Of a stretch of 64,000 nt of DNA, positions 43,525 to 56,434 are shown in pieces. Position 1 is the first letter of the stretch. Each line of letters begins with the position of its first letter. The notes beneath the pieces were generated by a model. That model was not told the DNA's origin. It saw nothing but the letters and a program-made list of their open reading frames with translations, and ran no database searches. This DNA comes from Topomyia yanbarensis. Lineage: Eukaryota > Arthropoda > Insecta > Diptera > Culicidae. The DNA lies in NCBI RefSeq assembly GCF_030247195.1, contig NC_080670.1, positions 96,507,416 to 96,571,415 of the forward strand. The letters run 5' to 3'. The position numbers were made by a program, and so were the translations under genes.

Positions 43525-46500
43525 TTATTTTATTTTATTTTATTTTATTTTATTTTATTTTATTTTATTTTATTTTATTTTATTTTATTTTATTTTATTT
43601 TATTTTATTTTATTTTATTTCATTTCATTTCATTTCATTTTATTTTATTTTATTTTATTTTATTTTATTTTATTTTATTTTATTTTATTTTATTTCATTT
43701 TATTTTATTTTATTTTATTTTATTTTATTTTATTTTATTTTATTTTATTTTATTTTATTTTATTTTATTTTATTTTATTTTATTTTATTTTATTTTATTT
43801 TATTTTATTTTATTTTATTTTATTTTATTTTATTTTATTTTATTTTATTTTATTTTATTTTATTTTATTTTATTTTATTTTATTTTATTTTATTTTATTT
43901 TATTTTATTTTATTTTATTTTATTTTATTTTATTTTATTTTATTTTATTTTATTTTATTTTATTTTATTTTATTTTATTTTATTTTATTTTATTTTATTT
44001 TATTTTATTTTATTTTATTTTATTTTATTTTATTTTATTTTATTTTATTTTATTTTATTTTATTTTATTTTATTTTATTTTATTTTATTTTATTTTATTT
44101 TATTTTATTTTATTTTATTTTATTTTATTTTATTTTATTTTATTTTATTTTATTTTATTTTATTTTATTTTATTTTATTTTATTTTATTTTATTTTATTT
44201 TATTTTATTTTATTTTATTTTATTTTATTTTATTTTATTTTATTTTATTTTATTTTATTTTATTTTATTTTATTTTATTTTATTTTATTTTATTTTATTT
44301 TATTTTATTTTATTTTATTTTATTTTATTTTATTTTATTTTATTTTATTTTATTTTATTTTATTTTATTTTATTTTATTTTATTTTATTTTATTTTATTT
44401 TATTTTATTTTATTTTATTTTATTTTATTTTATTTTATTTTATTTTATTTTATTTTATTTTATTTTATTTTATTTTATTTTATTTTATTTTATTTTATTT
44501 TATTTTATTTTATTTTATTTTATTTTATTTTATTTTATTTTATTTTATTTTATTTTATTTTATTTTATTTTATTTTATTTTATTTTATTTTATTTTATTT
44601 TATTTTATTTTATTTTATTTTATTTTATTTTATTTTATTTTATTTTATTTTATTTTATTTTATTTTATTTTATTTTATTTTATTTTATTTTATTTTATTT
44701 TATTTTATTTTATTTTATTTTATTTTATTTTATTTTATTTTATTTTATTTTATTTTATTTTATTTTATTTTATTTTATTTTATTTTATTTTATTTTATTT
44801 TATTTTATTTTATTTTATTTTATTTTATTTTATTTTATTTTATTTTATTTTATTTTATTTTATTTTATTTTATTTTATTTTATTTTATTTTATTTTATTT
44901 TATTTTATTTTATTTTATTTTATTTTATTTTATTTTATTTTATTTTATTTTATTTTATTTTATTTTATTTTATTTTATTTTATTTTATTTTATTTTATTT
45001 TATTTTATTTTATTTTATTTTATTTTATTTTATTTTATTTTATTTTATTTTATTTTATTTTATTTTATTTTATTTTATTTTATTTTATTTTATTTTATTT
45101 TATTTTATTTTATTTTATTTTATTTTATTTTATTTTATTTTATTTTATTTTATTTTATTTTATTTTATTTTATTTTATTTTATTTTATTTTATTTTATTT
45201 TATTTTATTTTATTTTATTTTATTTTATTTTATTTTATTTTATTTTATTTTATTTTATTTTATTTTATTTTATTTTATTTTATTTTATTTTATTTTATTT
45301 TATTTTATTTTATTTTATTTTATTTTATTTTATTTTATTTTATTTTATTTTATTTTATTTTATTTTATTTTATTTTATTTTATTTTATTTTATTTTATTT
45401 TATTTTATTTTATTTTATTTTATTTTATTTTATTTTATTTTATTTTATTTTATTTTATTTTATTTTATTTTATTTTATTTTATTTTATTTTATTTTATTT
45501 TATTTTATTTTATTTTATTTTATTTTATTTTATTTTATTTTATTTTATTTTATTTTATTTTATTTTATTTTATTTTATTTTATTTTATTTTATTTTATTT
45601 TATTTTATTTTATTTTATTTTATTTTATTTTATTTTATTTTATTTTATTTTATTTTATTTTATTTTATTTTATTTTATTTTATTTTATTTTATTTTATTT
45701 TATTTTATTTTATTTTATTTTATTTTATTTTATTTTATTTTATTTTATTTTATTTTATTTTATTTTATTTTATTTTATTTTATTTTATTTTATTTTATTT
45801 TATTTTATTTTATTTTATTTTATTTTATTTTATTTTATTTTATTTTATTTTATTTTATTTTATTTTATTTTATTTTATTTTATTTTATTTTATTTTATTT
45901 TATTTTATTTTATTTTATTTTATTTTATTTTATTTTATTTTATTTTATTTTATTTTATTTTATTTTATTTTATTTTATTTTATTTTATTTTATTTTATTT
46001 TATTTTATTTTATTTTATTTTATTTTATTTTATTTTATTTTATTTTATTTTATTTTATTTTATTTTATTTTATTTTATTTTATTTTATTTTATTTTATTT
46101 TATTTTATTTTATTTTATTTTATTTTATTTTATTTTATTTTATTTTATTTTATTTTATTTTATTTTATTTTATTTTATTTTATTTTATTTTATTTTATTT
46201 TATTTTATTTTATTTTATTTTATTTTATTTTATTTTATTTTATTTTATTTTATTTTATTTTATTTTATTTTATTTTATTTTATTTTATTTTATTTTATTT
46301 TATTTTATTTTATTTTATTTTATTTTATTTTATTTTATTTTATTTTATTTTATTTTATTTTATTTTATTTTATTTTATTTTATTTTATTTTATTTTATTT
46401 TATTTTATTTTATTTTATTTTATTTTATTTTATTTTATTTTATTTTATTTTATTTTATTTTATTTTATTTTATTTTATTTTATTTTATTTTATTTTATTT

Positions 46501-49030
46501 TATTTTATTTTATTTTATTTTATTTTATTTTATTTTATTTTATTTTATTTTATTTTATTTTATTTTATTTTATTTTATTTTATTTTATTTTATTTTATTT
46601 TATTTTATTTTATTTTATTTTATTTTATTTTATTTTATTTTATTTTATTTTATTTTATTTTATTTTATTTTATTTTATTTTATTTTATTTTATTTTATTT
46701 TATTTTATTTTATTTTATTTTATTTTATTTTATTTTATTTTATTTTATTTTATTTTATTTTATTTTATTTTATTTTATTTTATTTTATTTTATTTTATTT
46801 TATTTTATTTTATTTTATTTTATTTTATTTTATTTTATTTTATTTTATTTTATTTTATTTTATTTTATTTTATTTTATTTTATTTTATTTTATTTTATTT
46901 TATTTTATTTTATTTTATTTTATTTTATTTTATTTTATTTTATTTTATTTTATTTTATTTTATTTTATTTTATTTTATTTTATTTTATTTTATTTTATTT
47001 TATTTTATTTTATTTTATTTTATTTTATTTTATTTTATTTTATTTTATTTTATTTTATTTTATTTTATTTTATTTTATTTTATTTTATTTTATTTTATTT
47101 TATTTTATTTTATTTTATTTTATTTTATTTTATTTTATTTTATTTTATTTTATTTTATTTTATTTTATTTTATTTTATTTTATTTTATTTTATTTTATTT
47201 TATTTTATTTTATTTTATTTTATTTTATTTTATTTTATTTTATTTTATTTTATTTTATTTTATTTTATTTTATTTTATTTTATTTTATTTTATTTTATTT
47301 TATTTTATTTTATTTTATTTTATTTTATTTTATTTTATTTTATTTTATTTTATTTTATTTTATTTTATTTTATTTTATTTTATTTTATTTTATTTTATTT
47401 TATTTTATTTTATTTTATTTTATTTTATTTTATTTTATTTTATTTTATTTTATTTTATTTTATTTTATTTTATTTTATTTTATTTTATTTTATTTTATTT
47501 TATTTTATTTTATTTTATTTTATTTTATTTTATTTTATTTTATTTTATTTTATTTTATTTTATTTTATTTTATTTTATTTTATTTTATTTTATTTTATTT
47601 TATTTTATTTTATTTTATTTTATTTTATTTTATTTTATTTTATTTTATTTTATTTTATTTTATTTTATTTTATTTTATTTTATTTTATTTTATTTTATTT
47701 TATTTTATTTTATTTTATTTTATTTTATTTTATTTTATTTTATTTTATTTTATTTTATTTTATTTTATTTTATTTTATTTTATTTTATTTTATTTTATTT
47801 TATTTTATTTTATTTTATTTTATTTTATTTTATTTTATTTTATTTTATTTTATTTTATTTTATTTTATTTTATTTTATTTTATTTTATTTTATTTTATTT
47901 TATTTTATTTTATTTTATTTTATTTTATTTTATTTTATTTTATTTTATTTTATTTTATTTTATTTTATTTTATTTTATTTTATTTTATTTTATTTTATTT
48001 TATTTTATTTTATTTTATTTTATTTTATTTTATTTTATTTTATTTTATTTTATTTTATTTTATTTTATTTTATTTTATTTTATTTTATTTTATTTTATTT
48101 TATTTTATTTTATTTTATTTTATTTTATTTTATTTTATTTTATTTTATTTTATTTTATTTTATTTTATTTTATTTTATTTTATTTTATTTTATTTTATTT
48201 TATTTTATTTTATTTTATTTTATTTTATTTTATTTTATTTTATTTTATTTTATTTTATTTTATTTTATTTTATTTTATTTTATTTTATTTTATTTTATTT
48301 TATTTTATTTTATTTTATTTTATTTTATTTTATTTTATTTTATTTTATTTTATTTTATTTTATTTTATTTTATTTTATTTTATTTTATTTTATTTTATTT
48401 TATTTTATTTTATTTTATTTTATTTTATTTTATTTTATTTTATTTTATTTTATTTTATTTTATTTTATTTTATTTTATTTTATTTTATTTTATTTTATTT
48501 TATTTTATTTTATTTTATTTTATTTTATTTTATTTTATTTTATTTTATTTTATTTTATTTTATTTTATTTTATTTTATTTTATTTTATTTTATTTTATTT
48601 TATTTTATTTTATTTTATTTTATTTTATTTTATTTTATTTTATTTTATTTTATTTTATTTTATTTTATTTTATTTTATTTTATTTTATTTTATTTTATTT
48701 TATTTTATTTTATTTTATTTTATTTTATTTTATTTTATTTTATTTTATTTTATTTTATTTTATTTTATTTTATTTTATTTTATTTTATTTTATTTTATTT
48801 TATTTTATTTTATTTTATTTTATTTTATTTTATTTTATTTTATTTTATTTTATTTTATTTTATTTTATTTTATTTTATTTTATTTTATTTTATTTTATTT
48901 TATTTTATTTTATTTTATTTTATTTTATTTTATTTTATTTTATTTTATTTTATTTTATTTTATTTTATTTTATTTTATTTTATTTTATTTTATTTTATTT
49001 TATTTTATTTTATTTTATTTTATTTTATTT
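43525..49030. repeat. 5.5-kb (ATTTT)n pentanucleotide array
   Basis: About 1,100 nearly uninterrupted TTTTA units. The only variants are four TTTCA-type units near 43617-43637 and one near 43692. It starts exactly at the LOA break on the left and abuts the 3' end of a minus-strand CR1-like element on the right (AGAAGATAAATAAAATAAAA on the minus strand). It is best read as an enormously expanded retrotransposon tail. Assembly inflation cannot be excluded. Confidence 0.95.
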
Positions 49031-49169
49031 ATCTTCTGGCCGAGTTGGTCTTAATAAATATGGGGATAGGGAAAAGCCAATTTAAGAGAAACATTGACTC
49101 TTCTCAAATTGGCATAAAAACCCCATATCTTTTCAATTGAATACACAATACAGAACTTAACAATAACAA

Positions 49170-50443
49170 TTATAACTGGGCTACTCTCCTTCTCGTTTCA
49201 AGCGTGTGTAGACCTAATAATCTACAGCGGTCTTCGTACGGCGGAAGATTAATAGGGTCCTGCCACGGAAGGCGTCCTAATGCATAACGAACGAATTTTC
49301 TTTGAATGGCTTCAATTCTTTCTATCCATGTTGCTTGATACGGACACCATATTATGGAGTTAGATTCCAATATCAATCGTACCAATACGCAGTACAGTGA
49401 GCGAAGACAAAGAGGGTCGCTAAATCCATTCGCAATTTTAAACATGAATCCCATCTGGCGGTTTGCCTTGTTAATGAGATAGTTGAAGTGAGGTCTGAAA
49501 GTGAGTGCAAAATCCAAAGTTAATTTAACGTCATCAGCGTAGAATATACGACAACCCGGAGGTAATACCGTGGCTAGAACATTGATAAAGAGTGTGAATA
49601 AGAGTGGGTCCAGGTTACTTCCTTGGGTTGGGTTAAAGTTGTTCGTAAAAGGAGCAGAGAACACACATCCAATTTTTATTACAAGTATTCGATCTCTCAG
49701 ATATGATTTGACCCGACGGATCAGATCAAGAGACACCCTTAATAACTTCAGCCGTTCCAAAAGTATTGCGTGATCAACTCTGTCAAATGCTGATTTCAAA
49801 TCGGTATATACAGAGTCAACCTGAGCACCAGCATCCATATTACGAAAGCAGAATGACACGAATTGAGCGAGATTCACGAATTGAGCGAGATTCTTTTTGG
49901 GATGAATCTGTGTTGATCAGGGGAAATGTAGCTTTGGCAGGATGCAGAGAGCACATCGTTCATTATGATCTCAAAAACTTTGGAGCAGGCACACAATGAT
50001 GTAATTCCTCTGTAATTTTCAACATTTCGCCGATCTCCTTTTTTGAATACAGGAAACATAATTGATCTTTTCCCGCTGGAAGGATAACGACAGTGCCTGA
50101 AGGAATTGTTGAATAGAGTTGTCAACGGTAAAATTAGTACATCCGCGCATTTCTTGAGAACACATGAAGGTATGCCGTCAAGACCAGGAGTGACTGAATA
50201 TTTTAGCTTGTTGATTGCTGCAATAACCTGCCTATCTGTGACAGTGAAACTTCTCAAAGGACAAATATTTAATGGAGTGTCTCTACAAGCGTGCGCAATT
50301 TGATCAGCAGATGAAATTGCTTCATTGAATGCGCTTTTAAAGTGAGTAGCGAATAGATCACACTTCTCCAAAGCCACATTGGCAGTCTGCTCCTTCAAAA
50401 ACATATCAGTAGGTAAGTCGTTCACCTTCCGCTTGAAGTTCAC
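49170..50443 (-). pseudogene. CR1-like ORF2, reverse transcriptase part
   Basis: Read leftward: FTVTDRQVIAAINKLK and TPGLDGIPSCVLKKC (about 50240-50130), SGKRSIMFPVFKKGD (about 50080) and NYRGITSLCACSKVFE. A frameshift lies near 49880. VYTDLKSAFDRVDH (about 49790), TQGSNLDPLLFTLFIN (about 49620) and FYADDVKLTL (about 49550) follow. The frame then jumps to TFRPHFNYLINKANRQMGF, lacking roughly 60-70 residues normally found after YADD in this family (internal deletion). The end is LPPYEDRCRLLGL. It cannot be active. Confidence 0.75.
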
Positions 50444-51597
50444 AAATTTCCAAAACTTTTAGTGATTACTGCGCAGGTTTGCTTGTGTTCGAATGGAGTA
50501 GCGTTTGTACAAGAGAAGGTTATAAGACCGATAATTATTACTCGCTTTCGCAAAATGATATTTGGCGAAACGACAGCGTGTACGGCATTACAATCGAAGT
50601 GCCTTAGATCTGAGTCGTTTAAGATATCGTAGATGTGCATTACCCCACGGTGGCTTACGAGCTGGCCTACGCAGAGGAACATAATCAGCCATGAGAGCAT
50701 TAATCACGGCAGTGAAATGTTCAACGGCGCAGTCACTATCTTCCGTATGCTCAAGTGAATACCATTCAGTATGAAGGAGTGCTGATGCAAGTCCCAAGAA
50801 ATCAGCTCGGTAAAAGTCAAAACCAAGATCATTCGGGATATCCTCAAAAATGACAGGTTTCGGCAGAGTGATAATAACTACCAATCACAGAAATGGATTC
50901 GGCAGGTTCGCGGATCTGACAGCCGGCAAGTGCTGTCTCATTCAATCAGACAAAGTCCAGGATATGACCATAACGGTTTTTAATTTGTGTGAGACAGTTG
51001 AAGCTGAATAGCTGAATCCATCCAATAGCGCAGCGTAAGCGGTAGAAATGTAAGAACGAAGTACGTTGACTACTGGTGCGACATTGTCATGTGTGTCCCA
51101 AATGAGGCCAGACTAATTGTAGTCTCCAAACAATAATGCGCAGTCATTACTTCCAAGGCAAGAAAAAACAGCATCAATTGATCGCACATGGTTGTTTGCA
51201 CTGACTAGATCACTCTTACGATCTGGTGGTAAGTAAATTACACCTATGCTGACAAAACGATCATGTAACTTCAGTTTAACGAACAGCTGTTCAAGCGAAA
51301 CATCAACAGGTGTGGATCAACGAAACTATTCAATGCAGTAGATACGGCGATGAGTACGTCCCCTCCGCGTGATTTACGGCTGTTCACAAAACTAAGATCG
51401 TTTCTATAAACAGCATATGTATCGCCAAAAAGCTGACGAGAATGAATTCTATCATCTAACCAAGTCTCGGTGAGAACAATTACATCGTAATGGGAGGAAG
51501 AGATTGCTAGGAAAACTTCATCGATTTTTGTGCGTAGGACTCGGACGTTCTGGTAATAAATCGTCAGTTTACCATTCAAGTCTGCGTCGAGAGTCAA
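50444..51597 (-). pseudogene. CR1-like ORF2, endonuclease part
   Basis: At the start, KLTIYYQNVR, then YDVIVLTETWLDDRI with the catalytic Glu, and SRGGDVLIAVS (51597-51310). The rest of the endonuclease and the linker (51270-50450) is spread over shifted frames, for example EHFTAVINALMADYVPLRRP near 50720-50660. Many small indels show decay. Confidence 0.65.
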
Positions 51598-51615
51598 TTC
51601 CTCAAATCCCTCACA

Positions 51616-51990
51616 TCACTCCAAAGATAATGACGGTGTAACGCTGCAGGCTTGAAGACCAAACGGATTCGATGAAGCGATGACGCATTGATAATCGGGT
51701 GACGTCACACACGCCTGGAAGGTACCATTACTTAAAAGGCGAGCAGTACCAGTCGAAGCTTCAGCAGAACATATACTGCTGCAAATGTTACCTAACCGAG
51801 AAACGCTGCACACTGACGGAATAACGGTGCATGCTGACGGAGTAACGCTGCATGCTGATGGAATAACACTGGAGGCTTGAAGATCAGACAGATTTGAAAA
51901 CGTGTCGAAGCTTTGATGATCGGATGACGTCACACACGCCTGGAAGTTATAACTACTTAAAAGGCGAGCAGTGCCAGTCGAAGCTTCAGT
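51616..51990 (-). repeat. 5' UTR direct repeats of the CR1-like element
   Basis: Two copies of about 110-120 bp share GAAGCTTCGACTGG, ACTGCTCGCCTTTTAAGTA and TTCCAGGCGTGTGTGACGTCA. They start about 227 bp apart (near 51990 and 51763, read leftward). Between them are short ACTCCGTCAGCATG-like repeats. They may act as promoter monomers (inference). Confidence 0.65.
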
Positions 51991-53425
51991 ATTTTTCCCA
52001 CCATGGATTGGGAGGACGCCCGTGAGAGTTCGCGCTTGGTACGTGTTTAGTCCGAGCATGAATCGCGGTATCGAGAATCAAGCCAGCCAGGAACCTGTAC
52101 TCTTCCTCTCTGAGGAAGCTCTTCAGTGGACTCGATTTTGTCGGGTATCGCGGACGCGTAGCTCTTCCAATCAATGTTTCGTGTGAGGTCATACGACACA
52201 TCGATTGTATTCGGCGGCCCTGAACCGCTAGCAATATTAATTACGATTAGCAGATGATCGCTGCCGTGGGGATAGAAGACTACCTTCCATATACAATCTA
52301 ACCGCAGCGATATCGAGCAGAGGGGCAGGGCTCAGACGCGCTGGAGGGGCCGGAATCCATGTCATTTCACCCGTTCTCAAAATGGTCTTATTGAAGTTGT
52401 CGCAAAGCTCATGAATTGAGGTAGATCGATTATCGTCATGAAGGCATGCCGTACCGTGGGAGTTGAAGTCATCTAAAACTAGCCTCGGTGCGAGAAGGAG
52501 TTCCGCAATATCGCAAAGCCATCGATGGCTATCTGAGGCTCTAGGGGAGATGTAAGTGGAAGCAATGCAAAGGTATTTCCCTTTAATTCTGGTTTGGCAA
52601 GCGACAACTTCAATGCCTAGTGTCGAGAGGAGGTCGATTCGATTGAAAGAATAGCACTTTTTGATCCCAAAAAGTACTCATCCGTAGTAGTCTTCTCGAT
52701 CCAAGCGAATAACATTAAAATCGTGGAAGTGTGGGTTTATTTCTGAAGTGAGCCATGTCTCGCAACTCAAACTCGAATCGGAAACGACCCCACTGACTTC
52801 AACCCTGTTAGCTGGAATATACACCCTGTACTCCTTCGTAAAGGGCTCGTAGCCAGCAATACCATTTGCGTAATTTAAACTGTTAACAACCACCCGAAGC
52901 TTATCAGGGCGAATTGTCGATATCTCGGTCACGGCCGAATACCGATACGATTCAAACCCTTTTTATCTTTGGTCCGAAAGAAGATCACGAATGGCCCGAT
53001 GGCTGAGCTTGGATATACTTTGAGCCGGGGAGCCGATTTTGTTTCGACGTCCATCTCACATTGCGATGAGCCGCCGTCAGGGTAAGTCATTTTTGTACGG
53101 GCCTATTGCCCGGTGCACGTTGGTAAGGGAACCAAGAAGGGGAAGCGTAAACTAATGCTTAAATTTTGTATGTAACGGTATCCAGACGGCTTACTAGAAA
53201 AACGCTGCTTCACTGGTCACTGACTGGCTAACGGTACTCAGAAACAGAAACACAAAAGAAGGGAAAACACTGAAACCTCGACGAGGCGGAGACTGCGCAA
53301 GATAGCCTTGAACGCGGATTAGCACTATTCTTTGTCGCCTTAGACTGTACGGGCTGGTAAAACGCGTCTGTCTCGACTGAGCGCTCGAAAACGAATAAAT
53401 CGTTCAGAGTTGATTCACTTAAGGG
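51991..53425 (-). pseudogene. LOA/Lian-like element, 5' part: ORF1 start fused to endonuclease
   Basis: ORF1 begins ATGACTTACCCTGACGG at 53090 and reads KVYPSSAIGPFVIFFR, RPDKLRVVVNSLNYANGIAG, then GVVSDSSLS (to about 52765). It passes directly into the endonuclease motif CETWLTSEINPHFHDFNVIR, so most of ORF1 and the start of ORF2 are deleted. The endonuclease continues with damage (DFNSHGTACLHDDNRST near 52450, APPARLSPAPLLDIA near 52330) and runs to PNPWWEK at 51992. There the CR1-like element interrupts it. About 53091-53425 is the 5' UTR. Confidence 0.7.
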
Positions 53426-54118
53426 GGTCCTCTTATATAATTGTGGCAAAAAATACCTAATGCTTAATATTTTTTTGAAGCAGTAAAATGACTTAGACAT
53501 ATGCGCTATTCTGCAAAAAATTTATTAAGGGCTCATCTATAAAATAAAAATTTTCGAATGTAATATGTCAAAAATGGCGGCTTTCTCGGAAAAAGCTTTT
53601 CAAATCTGCTGGCATTCTCGTTTTTGAACCAATCAACTTCGGGTTTGGTCCACCTAAAAGAAGACAATATTCTCGAGCGCTGTAACCTACAAAATCACAA
53701 TATTTTGATCATAAACGATTTTTTATAGCCGGCCAAAGTGTAAAAAATCATGCGAACGATACTTTATTTTCAAGTAGCAGCCATTTTGTTTCTGTATCGA
53801 ATTTTTTTTGTGTTATTTAGGTTGGGCGCCTCTACGGAATGTAATATAAAGATCGATTTGGTTGTCGATTGCTGCTTGTAGACGACGAAGTACGACCTGT
53901 ATCTGGCCCGCAGATGAGGTCGGTTTTCAAAACACCTTTTGCTGGAGCCGCCATTTTGGACACCATTGTTGACACCTTACACTCATTTTTTTTTATTTTG
54001 TAGATGAAACCTTAATAAACATTTTGCAAAATAGCGCACATGTCTAAGTCATTTTCCTTCTTCAAAAAAAATTATCAAACTTTAGGTACTTTTTGCACAA
54101 TTATATAAGAGGTACCCC
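53423..54118. mobile_element. 696-bp MITE with long TIRs and TTAA duplication
   Basis: Arms of about 140 bp start GGGGGTCCTCTTATATAATT and are inversely repeated at the right (AATTATATAAGAGGTACCCC). TTAA lies at 53419-53422 and 54119-54122. GGG ends with a TTAA target fit Kolobok- or piggyBac-like MITEs. No coding capacity. Confidence 0.85.
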
Positions 54119-54122
54119 TTAA

Positions 54123-54238
54123 CCTTCCGGCAGTCGCGCTAGTGCACTAAGTGCACGCTACTCTGAAAACCTAGTGAAGTCATCTTAAAGTAGCTGCGAC
54201 TGCTCGTTCAGTAAGCCATTAGCGCGACTTCCGGACGG
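54123..54238. mobile_element. 116-bp MITE sharing a TTAA with its neighbour
   Basis: The ends CCTTCCGGCAGTCGCGCTA and TAGCGCGACTTCCGGACGG are inverse copies with few mismatches. TTAA lies at 54119-54122 (shared with the 696-bp MITE) and 54239-54242. The core is palindromic (TAGTGCACTAAGTGCAC). Confidence 0.8.
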
Positions 54239-54332
54239 TTAAACATATTTTTGTAAATTTTATGAATTTTATAAATTTAAATAAATTGAACATTTTTCAA
54301 TCACTGATAACTCAGACACTATTATTGGGGAA

Positions 54333-55262
54333 CATGGGGGGACTTGACCAAGCGCGAAATTCAACAATTGTCAATAACGTATTCCATTTGTTCCTAAAAA
54401 ATTTTTAAAAATATTTTTATACTTGTTTCGATCCAATTAGCTAATTTTAAAAGTTTGGAGCGAAAAATCCTTTGCTCGTAGAAAATATTCCGTAATTTAA
54501 AATTGGAATTTTTTTTATCAAACTTTGTATGGACATATCTACTAAAGTAGTTATTTTTTGTAGTACTGATATACCATGTTAATCCTTATAAGGTGGAATG
54601 ATTCTACATTTATCGGAATATTGGAATAGTTATTTATAAAATTAGCACGACATTGAACGTAAGAACTAATGTTGGGGAGACTTGACCATGATTTTATGAG
54701 GAGGCTTGACCAAGTGCCAATAAGCTGAAGAAAGATACCAAATGTGTGATATTTACTATTCTTTGGTATCTTCTGTGAATGTTAATAAAGTCACAAAAAT
54801 CCCACCTTAAATATCAGTCCATATTTTTATAGTACTAGTAAACAAAGTTAGCAGTTATATGGTTGATTTCGTGACACGCGAGCCTGAAATGTAATGCATT
54901 AAAAAAATTAAAGCTCATGAAATACAATAGTTTTATATTTTTCACTGGTACTAAGGACCTCAACAATATGGGAAAAAAATGATTACAGCATGTTTTTTGC
55001 CATTGTTGTTTGTTCTAATATTTCAAAATTTTCTTGGTCAAGTTTCCCACGCTTTGGCCAAATCTCCCCGCGGTGGGAAGACTTGACCAGAAAAAACGAC
55101 CACAGAAAAACTATTATAACTTTCGAAAAGGTACATTAACAAAAAAATTCATGAATACTCGCAATACTTTTGCACATTAGATTTCAACGAGTATTGAAGG
55201 ATTGAAAACGTTTTTAGATGTTTACGTAGGTATAACTGAAAACCTGGTCAAGTCTCCTCATG
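54333..55262. mobile_element. 930-bp element with GACTTGACC motifs
   Basis: The ends are CATGGGGGGACTTGACCAAG and CCTGGTCAAGTCTCCTCATG (inverse, few mismatches). The motif GRGACTTGACC recurs inside in direct (about 54671, 54698 and 55074) and inverse (about 55034) orientation. No coding frame. Confidence 0.6.
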
Positions 55263-55304
55263 TGGAATGTGCATTAAATAATAAAAGTTGCGTTTTCGCA
55301 TGAT

Positions 55305-56434
55305 CTCATCGGATTTTTTGCCTTTCTCATATAGAAAGGTTATGCAATCACTCTGAAAAACGTCAACCTAATCCCGGCCCGAGGGTCGAGTGTCATATCC
55401 CATTCGACTCAGTTCGTCGAGATCGGAAAAAGTCTGTATGTGTGTGTATGTGTGTGTATGTATGTGCGTATGTGCCAAATAATGTCACTCATTTTTCTCA
55501 GAGACGGCTGACCGATTTGCCCAAACTTGGTCTCAAATGAAAGGTGCAACCTTCCCATCGGCTGCTATTGAATTTTGGATCGATCGGAATTCTAGTTCCG
55601 GAATTACGGGTTTCAGAGTGCGGCCACACAGAAATTTCTCATATAAACTATAGGAAAAATTAAAAATAGAATTTTTATTTTTGATGCTAAATGTGTTCAA
55701 GGTGCATGAAACGTCGAGATTTGATGCAAACTCGAAAAAAAATTTGACGACGATTCACTTTTTTGGATTTTGGCACATTTTTTTCTTTCTCATATAGAAA
55801 GGTATGCAATCATTCTGAAAAACGTGAACCTAATCCCGGCCCGGAGGGCCGAGTGTCATATCACATTCGACTCAGTTCGTCGAGATCGGAAAAAGTATGT
55901 ATGTGTGTGTATGTGTGTATGTATGTGTGTGTGTATGTGTGTATGTATGTGCGTATGTGCCAAATAATGTCACTCATTTTTCTCAGAGATGGCTGGACCG
56001 ATTTGCCCAAACTTAGTCTCAAATGAAAGGTGCAACCTTCCCATCGACTGCTATTGAAGTTTGGATCGATCGGAATTCTGGTTCCGGAATTACGGGTTTC
56101 AGAGTGCGGCCACACAGAAATTTCTCATATAAACTATAGGAAAAATTAAAAAAAGAATTTTTATTTTTGATGCTAAATGTGTTCAAGGTGCATGAAACGT
56201 CGAGAATTGATGCAAACTCGAAAAAATTTTTGACGACGATTCACTTTTTTGGATTTTGGCACATTTTTGCCTTTCTCACATAGAAAGGTTATGCAATCAC
56301 TCTGAAAAACGTCAACCTAATCCCGGCCCGGAGGGCCGAGTGTCGTATCACATTCGACCCAGTTCGTCGAGATCGGAAAAAGTCTCTATGTATGTGTGTA
56401 TGTAGGTGTGTGTATGTATGTGTGTGTATGTGCG
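55305..56434 (+). repeat. Satellite array of about 480-bp units, left part
   Basis: Units start at 55322, 55785 and 56271 (CCTTTCTCATATAGAAAGG) and share ATCCCGGCCCGGAGGGCCGA, a (TGTATG)n tract, CAAATAATGTCACT, GGTTCCGGAATTACGGGTTT and TTGATGCTAAATGTGTTCAA. The third unit is cut in its TG tract by an R1-clade element and resumes at 62148. Confidence 0.92.

Larger units (their letters stand above)
49031..51990 (-). mobile_element. CR1/Jockey-group retrotransposon inserted in the LOA element
   Basis: The 5' end is at 51990, where the LOA frame PNPWWEK is cut. The 3' end is at 49031, followed by the (TAAAA)n tail. The 5' UTR has two repeats. ORF2 starts near 51597 with YYQNVRVLRTKIDEVF, so it is an endonuclease/RT element without RNase H. 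LOA coding resumes at 43524 (CSDVYAEK). A target duplication cannot be distinguished from the AT-rich tail. Confidence 0.8.

Noticed and set aside
43525..49030. CRISPR-like or telomere-like array
   Set aside because: Units are 5 bp with no spacers, and TTTTA is not a known insect telomere repeat (dipterans lack simple telomeres).
55763..56115. Frames rich in Val/Cys/Tyr over the TG tract
   Set aside because: They are products of the (TGTATG)n simple repeat in the satellite.
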